A stretch of DNA of 64,000 bases from Tateyamaria pelophila (GCF_019966495.1 NZ_JAIMIA010000002.1:1-64000), one strand, 5' to 3'; positions 25,968 through 36,295 are shown, numbered from the stretch's first letter. Made by a program: numbers and translations. Notes: generated from the sequence alone by a model not told the origin.

Positions 25968-28625
25968 ATGACTTCACAGAATAACGATATTGATCCGATT
26001 GAGTCGCAGGAGTGGCAAGAAGCCATTCAGGACGTCATCGAAAAGGATGGGGCGAACCGGGCGCATTACCTGCTCGACAAAGCTGTCCAACAGGCGCGTG
26101 CCGCAGGCGCGACGCTGCCCTTTTCCGCCACGACGCCTTATCAGAATACCATTCCTGCCGATGATGAGCTGGAAATCCCCGGCGACATCGAGATGGAATG
26201 GCGCATCCGGACCATCAACCGCTGGAATGCGATGGCGACAGTTGTCCGGCGCAACAAGGAAAGCAGCGAGTATGGTGGGCACATCGCCTCTTTCGCGTCC
26301 TCGGCGGTCATGTATGACATTGGCCTCAACCATTTCTGGCGCTCCAAATCCGCGATTCACGGCGGCGATCTGGTGTTCTTTCAGGGCCACGTGATCCCGG
26401 GCATCTATGCACGCTCCTTCATGGAGGGGCGGATCAGCAAGGAACAGCTTGAAAACTTCCGCTCCGAGGTTGCGGGCGGCGGTTTGTCCTCCTATCCGCA
26501 CCCCTGGCTGATGCCCGATTACTGGCAGTTCCCGACGGTTTCCATGGGCCTCGGCCCGCTGATGGCGATCTATCAGGCGCGGTTCATGAAATACATGCAC
26601 AACCGGGGCCATATCGACATGGGCGACCGCAAGGTCTGGGCTTTCCTTGGTGACGGAGAAATGGACGAACCTGAAAGCCGGGGCGCCATTGATCTGGCGG
26701 CGCGCGAGGGTCTCGACAACCTCATTTTCGTCGTGAACTGCAACCTGCAGCGTCTGGACGGCCCCGTGCGTGGCAACGGCAAGATCGTGCAAGAGCTTGA
26801 GGGTGACTTCCGCGGTGCCGGTTGGAACGTGATCAAACTTCTTTGGGGCAAAGGCTGGGATGACCTGCTTGAGAATGACCACACCGGTCGCCTCAAGCAG
26901 TTGATGGATGAAACGGTCGACGGGGACTATCAGACGTTCAAATCCAAGAACGGCGCGTATATACGCGAGCATTTCTTTGGCAAATACCCGGAAACGGCTG
27001 CACTGGTTGCGGACTGGACTGATGACCAGATCTGGGCCCTGCGTCGCGGCGGTCACGACCCCAAGAAGGTGTACACCGCCTTCAAAACGGCCAGCGACAC
27101 CAAAGGTCAGCCCACCTGCCTTCTGGTCAAAACCGTCAAGGGCTATGGCATGGGCACGGCCGGCGAAGGGATGAACACGACCCACTCCGCCAAGAAAATG
27201 GCCGACGATCAACTGCGCGCCTTCCGCGACCGGTTCAACATCCCGGTGTCCGACGAGGACCTGCCCAAAGCGCCGTTCGTCGAGCTGAACAATGCGCAAA
27301 AATCCTATCTGATGGATCGGCGCACGGCTTTAGGTGGCGAGTTCCCCAAACGCAACTGGCGTGATGCGCCCAAGCTGGAAATCCCGCCGCTGTCCAAGTT
27401 CGAGGCACAGCTGAAAGGCACAGGCGACCGTGAAATTTCGACCACGATGGCCTATGTGCGGATCCTTACCACGCTCTTGCGCGACAAGCAGATCGGCAAA
27501 TTCGTGGTGCCGATTGTGCCGGACGAAAGCCGGACCTTCGGGATGGAAGGGCTGTTCCGGTCTGCGGGCATCTACAACCCGCTGGGGCAGAACTATACGC
27601 CCGAAGATGCGGACCAGATGATGTTCTACAAGGAAACCACCGACGGGCAGGTCTTGCAGGAGGGCATCAACGAGGCCGGTGCCATGGCGGACTGGATTGC
27701 GGCGGCGACGTCCTATTCCAACCACGGCGTGCCGATGATCCCCTTCTACATCTATTATTCGATGTTCGGGCACCAACGCGTCGGCGATCTGGCCTGGGCC
27801 GCTGGCGACAGCCGGGCGCGCGGGTTCCTTTTGGGCGCAACCGCCGGCCGGACCACGCTGAACGGCGAGGGCTTGCAGCACGAGGATGGCCACAGCCATA
27901 TCCTTGCGGGCACCATCCCCAACTGCGTGACCTACGATCCGACGTTCAGCTATGAACTGGCCGTCATCATGCATAACGGGCTGGAACGGATGTTCGTCAA
28001 TCAGGAAGACATCACCTTCTACCTGACCCTGATGAATGAAAACTACCAGCACCCCGACATGCCGATGGGTGCCGAAGAGGGCATCATCAAAGGCCTCTAC
28101 CGGATGGTCGAGACCAAGAAGCCCGGCAAGAAGCACGTCAATCTGATGGGCTCTGGCACGATCTTGGTGCAGGCGATCAAGGCCGCTGAAATGCTCAAGG
28201 AAGACTTTGGCGTCACCGCCGATATCTGGTCCGCCACCAGCTTTAACGAGCTGGCGCGCGACGGGCAGGATGCGGCACGGCACAACCGCCTGAACCCGTT
28301 TGAGGACAAGCAGGTGCCTTACGTGACAAAAACGCTGAGCCGCGCCAAAGGTCCGATCATCGCTGCAACGGATTACATGAAGAACTACGCGGAACAAATC
28401 CGCGCCTTTGTGCCGAACAGCTACACGGTTCTGGGCACAGATGGTTTTGGTCGTTCGGACAGCCGTGTGAACCTGCGCCGCTTCTTCGAGGTGGATGCAA
28501 ATCACATCGCGGCGGCCGCCATGAGCGCGCTTTTCGAGGCCGGTGCCGTCACCAAGACCGACATGAAATCCGCCCTTACCAAATATGACATTGACGGCGA
28601 CAAGCCGAACCCACGGCTTGTGTAA
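25968..28625 (+). CDS. aceE: Pyruvate dehydrogenase E1, homodimeric type
   Basis: The 885-residue protein is the single-chain (AceE) type of E1, about the length of the E. coli enzyme (887). Visible landmarks are GHIASFASSAVMYDIGLNHFW with an N-terminal catalytic His region, FLGDGEMDEPESRGAI (the thiamine diphosphate GDG...N motif), and GEGLQHEDGHSHILAGTIPN in the second domain. It decarboxylates pyruvate and acetylates the lipoyl group of AceF. Many alphaproteobacteria use the two-chain PdhA/PdhB E1 instead, so this operon is distinctive. aceF follows after 25 bases. Confidence 0.95.
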   Translation: MTSQNNDIDPIESQEWQEAIQDVIEKDGANRAHYLLDKAVQQARAAGATLPFSATTPYQNTIPADDELEIPGDIEMEWRIRTINRWNAMATVVRRNKESSEYGGHIASFASSAVMYDIGLNHFWRSKSAIHGGDLVFFQGHVIPGIYARSFMEGRISKEQLENFRSEVAGGGLSSYPHPWLMPDYWQFPTVSMGLGPLMAIYQARFMKYMHNRGHIDMGDRKVWAFLGDGEMDEPESRGAIDLAAREGLDNLIFVVNCNLQRLDGPVRGNGKIVQELEGDFRGAGWNVIKLLWGKGWDDLLENDHTGRLKQLMDETVDGDYQTFKSKNGAYIREHFFGKYPETAALVADWTDDQIWALRRGGHDPKKVYTAFKTASDTKGQPTCLLVKTVKGYGMGTAGEGMNTTHSAKKMADDQLRAFRDRFNIPVSDEDLPKAPFVELNNAQKSYLMDRRTALGGEFPKRNWRDAPKLEIPPLSKFEAQLKGTGDREISTTMAYVRILTTLLRDKQIGKFVVPIVPDESRTFGMEGLFRSAGIYNPLGQNYTPEDADQMMFYKETTDGQVLQEGINEAGAMADWIAAATSYSNHGVPMIPFYIYYSMFGHQRVGDLAWAAGDSRARGFLLGATAGRTTLNGEGLQHEDGHSHILAGTIPNCVTYDPTFSYELAVIMHNGLERMFVNQEDITFYLTLMNENYQHPDMPMGAEEGIIKGLYRMVETKKPGKKHVNLMGSGTILVQAIKAAEMLKEDFGVTADIWSATSFNELARDGQDAARHNRLNPFEDKQVPYVTKTLSRAKGPIIAATDYMKNYAEQIRAFVPNSYTVLGTDGFGRSDSRVNLRRFFEVDANHIAAAAMSALFEAGAVTKTDMKSALTKYDIDGDKPNPRLV

Positions 28626-28650
28626 TACAGTCGGGACAGGAGAATAAATT

Positions 28651-29928
28651 ATGACAATCGAAGTCACAGTTCCAGACATCGGCGATTTTGACAACGTGCC
28701 CGTCGTGGGCATTCTGGTCAGCGTCGGCGATACCGTCGGGGTCGAAGACGCGCTGGTCGAGCTTGAGAGCGACAAGGCGACCATGGAAGTGCCCAGCCCG
28801 TCTGCGGGTGTGGTCAAGGAGATTTTGGTCTCCGAGGGCGACAACGTATCAAAGGGGTCTGCCATTCTGATCCTTGAGGAACGCGGGGCAGGGGACTCAC
28901 CTGAGGCCGCCCCCGCCGCTGCTGACGCGCCCGCCGCTTCGGAAGCGCCGCCAGCGGCCGCTCCGGCTGCTGCGCCAGCGCCAGCACCGGCCACGGCAAC
29001 GGTGACAGATGCAGGCTTTGGCAAGGCGCATGCTTCGCCCTCAATCCGCGCCTTTGCCCGCACCCTTGATATCGACATCAGCAAGGTGAACGGGACGGGC
29101 CGCAAGGGTCGTATCCTGCGCGAGGACGTCACCAAGTTCCTCAAAGCCTCCACTGCACCCGTCGCATCTGGTGGTGGTGCCTCTGGCGGGATGGGCATTC
29201 CGCCGATCCCGGTTGTGGATTTCTCGAAATTCGGCCCCGTCGAAGATGTCGAGATGCCGCGCATCAAGAAACTCAGCGGTCCTGCCTTGCACCGCAGCTG
29301 GCTGAATATTCCGCACGTGACCCATAACGAAGAGGCCGACATCACCGACCTCGACAAGTACCGCAAGGAACTGGACACGCAGGCCAAAACCGAAGGATAT
29401 CGCGTCACGCTGCTCAGCTTCGTGATCAAGGCATCGGTCTCGGCGCTCAAGCAGCATTGGGAGGTCAATTCCTCGGTGCATCCGGACGGTGACAAGCTGA
29501 TCAAGAAGGACTTCTACAATATCGGTTTCGCGGCAGACACGCCCAACGGTCTGATGGTCCCTGTGATCAAGGATGCCGACCGCAAAGGCATCGTCGAGAT
29601 TTCCAAAGAGCTGGGAGACTTGTCGGCCAAAGCCCGCGACGGTGCCTTGAAAGGCCCCGACATGCAGGGCGCGACCTTTACGATTTCGTCGCTTGGCGGG
29701 ATTGGCGGGACGTCGTTTACGCCTATCGTGAACGCACCGGAGGTTGCGATCCTTGGTCTGACCCGCTCGAAAATGGCACCGGTCTGGGATGGCGAGGCCT
29801 TCCAGCCCCGCAACATGCAGCCCCTGTCGCTCAGCTATGACCACCGTGCCATCGACGGTGCCTTGGCCGCGCGGTTCTGCGCCACGCTCAAATTTCTGCT
29901 CGGCGATGTGCGCCGACTGATGCTGTAA
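28651..29928 (+). CDS. aceF: Dihydrolipoamide acetyltransferase E2
   Basis: The 425-residue protein has a single N-terminal lipoyl domain (residues 1-78, lipoylated Lys42 in [10 protein letters not shown]) and an Ala/Pro-rich linker (about 85-125). A peripheral-subunit-binding domain follows (about 127-165, ASPSIRAFARTLDIDISKVNGTG), then the catalytic domain ending in SYDHRAIDGALAARF with the catalytic His. E. coli AceF has three lipoyl domains; here there is one, and a near-copy sits on Lpd. It transfers the acetyl group to CoA and forms the complex core. aceF and lpd are separated by 12 bases. Confidence 0.95.
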   Translation: MTIEVTVPDIGDFDNVPVVGILVSVGDTVGVEDALVELESDKATMEVPSPSAGVVKEILVSEGDNVSKGSAILILEERGAGDSPEAAPAAADAPAASEAPPAAAPAAAPAPAPATATVTDAGFGKAHASPSIRAFARTLDIDISKVNGTGRKGRILREDVTKFLKASTAPVASGGGASGGMGIPPIPVVDFSKFGPVEDVEMPRIKKLSGPALHRSWLNIPHVTHNEEADITDLDKYRKELDTQAKTEGYRVTLLSFVIKASVSALKQHWEVNSSVHPDGDKLIKKDFYNIGFAADTPNGLMVPVIKDADRKGIVEISKELGDLSAKARDGALKGPDMQGATFTISSLGGIGGTSFTPIVNAPEVAILGLTRSKMAPVWDGEAFQPRNMQPLSLSYDHRAIDGALAARFCATLKFLLGDVRRLML

Positions 29929-29940
29929 GGGGGCGCTGAA

Positions 29941-31680
29941 ATGGACATCAAAGTTCCTGATATTGGCGACTTCGACGAGGTTCCCGTGGTCGGCATTCTG
30001 GTCAGCGTCGGCGACACCGTCGCCGTCGAAGACCCGCTGATAGAGCTGGAAAGCGACAAGGCCACAATGGAAGTGCCATCCCCGGCGGCGGGTGTGGTGA
30101 AAGAGATCAAGGTTTCCGAGGGCGACAAGGTTTCCGAGGGTACCGTGATCGTCGTGCTGGAAGGGGCGGACGCCTCCGACGCGCCCGCCAAAGCTGATCC
30201 GGCACCCGCAGCCGCGCCTGCCCCCGTCGCCACAGCGGCAACGGGAACGGCAACTGGCCCCGGCGATATCCATGCCGAGGTGGTTGTTCTGGGCTCGGGT
30301 CCCGGTGGGTACACGGCGGCCTTCCGCGCGGCGGATCTAGGCAAAAACGTTGTCCTGATCGAGCGCCATTCGACGCTGGGCGGTGTTTGCCTGAACGTGG
30401 GCTGTATCCCGTCCAAGGCGCTCCTGCACGTAGCCAAGGTGCTGACCGAAGCGGAAGAAATGTCCGCTCACGGTGTGACCTTCGCCAAGCCCAAGATCGA
30501 TCTGGATGCGTTGCGCGACTGGAAAAACAGTGTTGTGGGGCAGTTGACCGGGGGCCTGACGGGCCTTGCCAAAGGGCGCAAGGTGACCACCGTGCGCGGC
30601 ACTGGCCGCTTTACCGGCCCAAACATGATCGAAGTGACGAGCGACGAGGGCACCAAGACGGTCAGCTTTGACCAGTGCATCATCGCCGCAGGCTCTGAGC
30701 CGGTTGAGTTGCCCTTCATCCCCCATGACGACCCGCGCATTCTCGACAGCACGGGGGCGCTGGAACTGGCGGATATCCCCAAGCGCATGTTGATCCTGGG
30801 CGGCGGTATCATCGGTCTGGAAATGGCCTGTGTTTATGACGCGCTGGGCTCCAAGATCACGGTTGTCGAGTTCATGGATCAGTTGATGCCGGGGGCGGAC
30901 AAGGACATGGTCAAGCCGCTGCACACCCGCATCGCCAAGCGCTATGAAAAGATCATGCTCAAGACCAAGGTGACGGCGATGGAGGCCCTCAAGAAGGGGC
31001 TGAAAGTCACCTTTGAGGATGACAAGGGCGAGGTCACGACCGACACCTTTGACAAGGTTCTGGTGTCGGTTGGGCGGCGGCCAAACGGTAAGCTGATCAA
31101 TGCCGAGGCCGCGGGTGTGGCCGTGGACGAGCGTGGCTTTATCGCGGTGGACAACCAGCAGCGCACCGGCGTGCCGCATATTTTCGCCATCGGTGACGTG
31201 GTGGGCCAGCCCATGCTGGCGCACAAGGCCGTGCACGAGGGCAAGGTGGCCGCCGAAGTGGCCGCCGGTGAAAAGCGGGCCTTTGACGCGACGGTGATCC
31301 CTTCCGTGGCCTATACTGACCCAGAGGTCGCGTGGGTGGGCATGACCGAGACGGAGGCCAAGGCCAAGGGCCTCAAAGTCGGCAAGGGTGTGTTCCCTTG
31401 GGCGGCCTCGGGCCGGGCGCTGTCAAATGCGCGTTCCGAAGGCATGACCAAGGTGCTGTTCGATCCCGCCGACGACCGGCTCGTGGGCGCAGCCATCGTC
31501 GGCACCAATGCGGGCGATCTGATTGCAGAAGTTGCTCTGGCTATCGAGATGGGCTGTGACGCAACTGATCTGGGGCACACGATCCACCCGCACCCGACCC
31601 TGTCGGAAACGGTAAACTTTGCCGCCGAAATGTTCGAGGGTACGATCACCGATCTGATGCCGCCCAAGAAACGGCACTGA
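29941..31680 (+). CDS. lpd: Dihydrolipoamide dehydrogenase E3 with N-terminal lipoyl domain
   Basis: The 579-residue protein is about 110 residues longer than a plain E3 because it carries a lipoyl domain (residues 1-76, Lys40 in [10 protein letters not shown]) and an Ala/Pro linker. The E3 part follows with [20 protein letters not shown] (FAD), [13 protein letters not shown] with redox Cys150 and Cys155, [18 protein letters not shown] (NAD), and the C-terminal [14 protein letters not shown] with catalytic His-Glu. It reoxidises the dihydrolipoyl groups with NAD. The lipoyl domain is almost the same as that of AceF, which points to duplication within the operon. It ends the pyruvate dehydrogenase part; lutA follows after 137 bases. 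Confidence 0.95.
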   Translation: MDIKVPDIGDFDEVPVVGILVSVGDTVAVEDPLIELESDKATMEVPSPAAGVVKEIKVSEGDKVSEGTVIVVLEGADASDAPAKADPAPAAAPAPVATAATGTATGPGDIHAEVVVLGSGPGGYTAAFRAADLGKNVVLIERHSTLGGVCLNVGCIPSKALLHVAKVLTEAEEMSAHGVTFAKPKIDLDALRDWKNSVVGQLTGGLTGLAKGRKVTTVRGTGRFTGPNMIEVTSDEGTKTVSFDQCIIAAGSEPVELPFIPHDDPRILDSTGALELADIPKRMLILGGGIIGLEMACVYDALGSKITVVEFMDQLMPGADKDMVKPLHTRIAKRYEKIMLKTKVTAMEALKKGLKVTFEDDKGEVTTDTFDKVLVSVGRRPNGKLINAEAAGVAVDERGFIAVDNQQRTGVPHIFAIGDVVGQPMLAHKAVHEGKVAAEVAAGEKRAFDATVIPSVAYTDPEVAWVGMTETEAKAKGLKVGKGVFPWAASGRALSNARSEGMTKVLFDPADDRLVGAAIVGTNAGDLIAEVALAIEMGCDATDLGHTIHPHPTLSETVNFAAEMFEGTITDLMPPKKRH

Positions 31681-31817
31681 AACCTACCAGGGTCGGCGCG
31701 CGCTGCGTGCCGATCCTGACCATCTGATGACACATAAGGCGATTCCATGCGCGACCGAACTACCCTCAGCCAACGTCTCCCGGAAACGGCCGCTGGAAAG
31801 CCCAAAAAGGTGAACGC

Positions 31818-32588
31818 ATGACCCAATCGGAAAAACCCCGCGTTGCCCTGTTCGTGACATGCCTCGTGAATGCGATGCGCCCGAATATCGGTTTCGCGAC
31901 GCTCAAGTTGCTGGAAGACGCGGGCTGCGATGTCGACGTGCCGGAGGCGCAGACATGCTGTGGCCAACCCGCTTTCAACAGCGGCGATGACGCGACGACG
32001 CGGGCCATTGCCAAGCAATTGATCAAGACGTTCGGGGACTACGACTACGTCGTTGTGCCGTCGGGGTCCTGCGCGAGCATGATCCGCACGCATTATCGCG
32101 ACGTGTTTAAGGATGAGCCTCACTGGATCGAACAGCAATCCGCGCTGTCCGCCAAGACATGGGAGGTGCTGAGCTTTCTCTCTGACGTCATGAAATACCA
32201 GCCCTCCGATGTGCATTATGACGGGCTCGCGACATATCACGACAGCTGTTCCGGCCTGCGCGATTTGGGGGTGCATGATCAGCCGCGCGCGCTGTTGAAC
32301 GGAGTTGGCGGTTTGAAAATGACCCCACTGCAGGACAACGACGCCTGTTGCGGGTTCGGCGGCACGTTCTGCGTCAAATATCCCGATATCTCGAACGCGA
32401 TTGTCACGGACAAAACCGCCAGGATCGCGGCGACGGGGGCCGATACCTTGCTGGCAGGAGACTTGGGGTGCCTGATGAATATGGCGGGCAAGCTGTCGCG
32501 CGAGGGGCGCGAGATCAAGGCGTATCATACCGTTGAGGTGCTGGCGGGCATGGCCAAGGGCGGCGGCATCGGTGGGGCTGGTGAATGA
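31818..32588 (+). CDS. lutA: L-lactate oxidation complex subunit LutA (LldE)
   Basis: The 256-residue protein has two CCG-type cysteine-rich domains: FVTCLVNAMRPNIG with AQTCCGQPAFN, and YHDSCSGLRDLG with DACCGFGGTFCVKY. This is the LutA/LldE layout. In Bacillus and Shewanella the three proteins LutABC oxidise L-lactate to pyruvate. AAAGGTG precedes the ATG. It overlaps lutB by four bases (ATGA). Placed behind lpd it makes pyruvate for the dehydrogenase encoded just upstream, complementing the D-lactate-specific Dld. Confidence 0.92.
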   Translation: MTQSEKPRVALFVTCLVNAMRPNIGFATLKLLEDAGCDVDVPEAQTCCGQPAFNSGDDATTRAIAKQLIKTFGDYDYVVVPSGSCASMIRTHYRDVFKDEPHWIEQQSALSAKTWEVLSFLSDVMKYQPSDVHYDGLATYHDSCSGLRDLGVHDQPRALLNGVGGLKMTPLQDNDACCGFGGTFCVKYPDISNAIVTDKTARIAATGADTLLAGDLGCLMNMAGKLSREGREIKAYHTVEVLAGMAKGGGIGGAGE

Positions 32589-34009
32589 TACAAACCTCTG
32601 ATCGATTTCGGGACCATGTGGCGCGGGCGCTCACGGATGACAATCTGAAGGTTGCGCTGACGCGGACGACCGGCTTGCTGCAAACCCGGCGCAAACAGGT
32701 GATCGACGAATATGCCGAATACGGCGAGGCCCGCAAACGCGCGCAGGCCATCAAGGAACACACGCTGAACCATCTCGATCACTACCTTGAAATGTTCGAG
32801 GCCAACGCCACGGCCAACGGCGCGGTCGTGCACTGGGCCCAGACACCGCAAGAAGCGCGCCGCATCGTGTCCGAGATTTGCGTCGCGGCCGGAGCCAAGA
32901 CCGCCACGCGGGTCAAATCCATGCTGGGCGAAGAGATCGGGATCGCCGAAGCCCTGTCCGATGCGGGGGTCGAACGGATCGAAACGGATCTGGCAGAACA
33001 CATCATCCAACTGGCCGATGACCCGCCCAGTCACATCGTCATGCCCGCCATGCACAAGACCCACGAACAGGTGGCGGACCTGTTCGATGACAAACACGGG
33101 GTCGCTCCGGACAGCCATGACATTCCCGATCTGGTCGGCTCTGCCCGCCGCGAGTTGCGCCAGAAATTCCTGAACGCGGATGTGGGGATTTCGGGGGCCA
33201 ACTTTCTGATCGCGGAGACCGGAGCCACCGTTACTGTCACCAATGAGGGCAATTCGGAACTGACATGCACACCGCCCAAAGTGCACATCGTGACGGTTGG
33301 TATTGAAAAGCTCGTGCCCGGAATGGACCACGCCAGCGTCTTTCTGCGCCTGTTGTCGCGGGCTGCCATAGGGGCGGAAATCACGCAATACACCACCTTC
33401 TATAATGGTCCCAAACGTCAGGGAGACGCGGACGGGCCCGAAGCCTATCACATCGTGCTGGTCGACAATCACCGCACCGAAATGCTGGGCAGCGATCTGG
33501 AGCCGATGCTGCGCTGTATTCGGTGCGGGGCCTGCATGAACCATTGCCCGGTCTATGCGGCGGTGGGCGGGCATGCTTATGGCGCGGTTTACCCCGGCCC
33601 GATGGGATCGGTGCTGACGCCCGCCTTGTCCTCGCTTGAGGCGGCCAAGGATCTGCCCAACGCCTGTACGCTCAATGGCCGCTGCAAAGAGGTCTGCCCG
33701 GTCAACATCCCGTTGCCCGACATGTTGCGCAATCTGCGCGCGCGGCAATGGGACGCCAATTTGCCAACGCGGGTGAGCAAAGCTGCCCTGGGCGCGTGGA
33801 GCTTTCTGGCCAAGCGGCCGAGGCTCTACCATCTGGTCACAGGGCTGGGTGTGCACGGAATCAGGCTATGGGCCTTTGGACGGTCGCGGATCAAACGGAT
33901 GCCTTTTGCGGGAGGCTGGGTGAAACACCGTGATCTGCCGCGCCCGGAAAAAGGCAGCTTCATGCAGCAATACAATGCATCCCTGCATGCCACGAGGAAC
34001 CGCAAGTGA
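32585..34009 (+). CDS. lutB: L-lactate oxidation iron-sulfur subunit LutB (LldF)
   Basis: The 474-residue protein has an N-terminal LUD-type domain (with LVGSARRELRQKFLNADVGI and LIAETGATVTVTNEGN) and a ferredoxin-like part with CIRCGACMNHCPVY (about residues 311-324) and CTLNGRCKEVCPVNIP (about 360-375). These bind two [4Fe-4S] clusters that pass electrons from lactate. Length is normal for LutB. It overlaps lutA by four bases and lutC by four (GTGA), so the three are made together in the cytoplasm. Confidence 0.93.
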   Translation: MIQTSDRFRDHVARALTDDNLKVALTRTTGLLQTRRKQVIDEYAEYGEARKRAQAIKEHTLNHLDHYLEMFEANATANGAVVHWAQTPQEARRIVSEICVAAGAKTATRVKSMLGEEIGIAEALSDAGVERIETDLAEHIIQLADDPPSHIVMPAMHKTHEQVADLFDDKHGVAPDSHDIPDLVGSARRELRQKFLNADVGISGANFLIAETGATVTVTNEGNSELTCTPPKVHIVTVGIEKLVPGMDHASVFLRLLSRAAIGAEITQYTTFYNGPKRQGDADGPEAYHIVLVDNHRTEMLGSDLEPMLRCIRCGACMNHCPVYAAVGGHAYGAVYPGPMGSVLTPALSSLEAAKDLPNACTLNGRCKEVCPVNIPLPDMLRNLRARQWDANLPTRVSKAALGAWSFLAKRPRLYHLVTGLGVHGIRLWAFGRSRIKRMPFAGGWVKHRDLPRPEKGSFMQQYNASLHATRNRK

Positions 34010-34656
34010 GTGATCGCGCATCCATATTGGGCGCGATACGCTCCGCCAAAAGAACTGCGCACGCGTCCGAGGATATCGCGCGTGAGGCCGCCGCCCTTGT
34101 CGCAGAACCGCAAGCCATTCAGCCGAATTTCGAGGGCGCGACGCTATTGGATCGCTTCGTGGCCAAGGCCACGTCGGAGCGGGTAACAGCCACGGTTGAT
34201 CAGGTCGCCACGATGGGGGAGGTGCCCGCAGCGGTCTCGGGCTACCTGCAGCGTGTCGAACAGGAGAGCAGCATTTGCGTTCAAGGCGGCGCGCCGCTGG
34301 AGGAGTTGGACTGGACCAGCTTTGACCTTACGGCCCGTCTCGAAGAAGACGGGCGCTGTGCGGTGACCTATGCGGAATACGGGATCGCCGAGACCGGGTC
34401 GGTGGTGTTCAAATCCGGTGCCCACGGTCCCATCCTGATGAATTTCCTGCCCCTGTATCATATTGTTGTTCTGCGCGCGGCAAACCTGATCGGGTACAGC
34501 GAAGATCTGTGGCCCTTGCTTGGCGGTGCGAACGTGCCCCAATCGCGATTGCTGACACTGGTGACCGGGACAAGCGGTACGGCGGATATCGAGGCCAGAA
34601 ACGTCCGTGGCGCGCATGGGCCAAAACATATGCACATCGTGATTGTCGCGGACTGA
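34006..34656 (+). CDS. lutC: L-lactate oxidation subunit LutC (LldG)
   Basis: The 216-residue protein is a LUD-domain protein. It contains TYAEYGIAETGSVVF and LPLYHIVVLRAANLIG, and ends with GTSGTADIEARNVRGAHGP, the conserved C-terminus of LutC. It starts with GTG inside the lutB stop (GTGA overlap). It is the last gene of the lactate-to-acetyl-CoA block. No GntR/LutR regulator gene is adjacent, so control must come from elsewhere or from the promoter before dld. Confidence 0.9.
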   Translation: MSDRASILGAIRSAKRTAHASEDIAREAAALVAEPQAIQPNFEGATLLDRFVAKATSERVTATVDQVATMGEVPAAVSGYLQRVEQESSICVQGGAPLEELDWTSFDLTARLEEDGRCAVTYAEYGIAETGSVVFKSGAHGPILMNFLPLYHIVVLRAANLIGYSEDLWPLLGGANVPQSRLLTLVTGTSGTADIEARNVRGAHGPKHMHIVIVAD

Positions 34657-34793
34657 AACGGTCACACTCTGTATTTTGCGCATGCCGGTTTCGGTCTCGA
34701 AGCCCGCCACATGTGTGTTTCGGGCAAGCCGCGCGGCTTGCCTCGGGGGGCCAATACACTACTGTCGCCTTTGAGATTTCCGAAAGGCTGAAC

Positions 34794-36206
34794 ATGTTCC
34801 GACGCTTACTCTGGGTGCTGTCCCTGACAATCAGCAGTTTGCTGGTCTTGCACATTTCATCACTGAATGCGCAAACCACGAACGGCGGGGACGCGGCCGA
34901 AACCCAGTCCGAAGACCCGACCCCAACGCTGAACGCCTCCGGCGAATTGGACCTCGAGGCCCTGGCGGCCGAGTTCAACCTGCCCTCCCATATCCTCAAC
35001 CCGCGGGTCGACAGCGAGCGGCTGGAATTGCTGCTTCTGCCCTTGACCGAGAAACAGCTCTCGGCCGCTGCGGAGGCGTGGCAACGGATCGTTCAGGAGC
35101 AAACCCAGGATGTGGTCAATGCGACATTGCGGGTCGGGGAAATGAGCGGGGAGACTGCGGACCTCTTTCGGGAGCGTGTTGCGGAGCTGGCCGAGGAACG
35201 GCGGCACTTTTTCGAAAACTTCGTCATCGTTCTGAACGACTGGCAGAAAAAAGGCGGCGATGCGGATGAAATCGCGAAATATCGCGCCTACCGCAGTTCC
35301 ATCATCATCGACGAGATCCGCAAGGCGGACGCCGAAACCTTGCGCCAGCGCGGCATCAAATGGCTGATGGCCCCCGATGGCGGGATCAAGATCGCTATCG
35401 ATGTGGCGGTGATCATCGGATCACTGTTGGGGTTGGTCTTTGTCGCCAGAATAGTGCGTGCCGTAACGCGGCGCTGGATGGGCCATATCACGGGCATGTC
35501 GTCGCTGTTGGCCGCCTTTCTGGGCGGGGTCCTGTACTGGATAACGCTGGTCTTCGGGCTGATGTTCGTGATGTCCGTTCTTGGGTTCGACGTGACGCCG
35601 CTCTTTGCCCTTGTCGGCGGGGCCAGCTTTATTCTGGCTTTTGCGATGCAGGAAACCATCGCCAACTTCTTCAGCGGCCTGATGATCATGATCAACAAGC
35701 CCTTCGATCAGGGGGATTACATCGATCTGGAAGGGGTGGCCGCGGGCACCGTCAAACAGACCAACCTGATCTCGACGACGATCGCAACCATCGACAACAA
35801 GATCACGTCAATTCCCAACAACCGGGTCTGGAACAGCGTGATAACCAACGTCACGGCAAGCGCCACGCGCCGTGTCGATATGGTCTTTGGGATCAGCTAT
35901 TCCGACAGTATCGGGCAGGCCATCAAAGCGCTCGAAGAGTTGGTCGCAGAGCATCCCCTGGCCCTGAAAGATCCCGAACCGGTCATCTGTGTCGGGGAGT
36001 TGGGCGACTCGTCCGTCAATCTGTTGTGTCGGCCATGGTCAAGGACAGCAGATTACTGGACGCTTTATTGGGACATGCAGCACTTGGTGAAGGAACGCTT
36101 TGACGCCGAAGGCATCTCGATCCCGTTCCCGCAACGCACCGTACGTCTGGAGCGCGAGGAGGGCGGCGAGAACGCTCCCCGGTCCGCGCAGGAATCGGAG
36201 GCTTAA
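34794..36206 (+). CDS. MscS-family mechanosensitive channel with N-terminal periplasmic domain
   Basis: The 470-residue protein has a cleavable-looking signal peptide (residues 1-25, ending SSLNAQ) and an extramembrane region of about 160 residues rich in charged helices. Membrane segments follow (about 200-300), including ALVGGASFILAFAMQETIANFFSG, the pore-lining TM3 equivalent. Then comes the MscS beta domain (MIMINKPFDQGDYIDLEGV) and the end IPFPQRTVRL. These are hallmarks of small-conductance channels that open under membrane tension. The start ATG has GAAAGG nine bases upstream. It follows lutC by 137 bases and converges with the DMT exporter. A second MscS gene lies at 43477. Confidence 0.88.
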   Translation: MFRRLLWVLSLTISSLLVLHISSLNAQTTNGGDAAETQSEDPTPTLNASGELDLEALAAEFNLPSHILNPRVDSERLELLLLPLTEKQLSAAAEAWQRIVQEQTQDVVNATLRVGEMSGETADLFRERVAELAEERRHFFENFVIVLNDWQKKGGDADEIAKYRAYRSSIIIDEIRKADAETLRQRGIKWLMAPDGGIKIAIDVAVIIGSLLGLVFVARIVRAVTRRWMGHITGMSSLLAAFLGGVLYWITLVFGLMFVMSVLGFDVTPLFALVGGASFILAFAMQETIANFFSGLMIMINKPFDQGDYIDLEGVAAGTVKQTNLISTTIATIDNKITSIPNNRVWNSVITNVTASATRRVDMVFGISYSDSIGQAIKALEELVAEHPLALKDPEPVICVGELGDSSVNLLCRPWSRTADYWTLYWDMQHLVKERFDAEGISIPFPQRTVRLEREEGGENAPRSAQESEA

Positions 36207-36295
36207 GTCTAGTCCGTTCCTGCGGGCCGCGAGCGATTGCGTCCGACACTGCAGATCCCGACACGGTCCCGCAGCGCTTTGGTATCGGCTGTTTT

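Noticed and set aside
27330-29504. 724-codon frame antisense to aceE and aceF
   Set aside because: It spans two confirmed genes on the other strand and shows low-complexity Ala/Ser runs mirroring the AceF linker.
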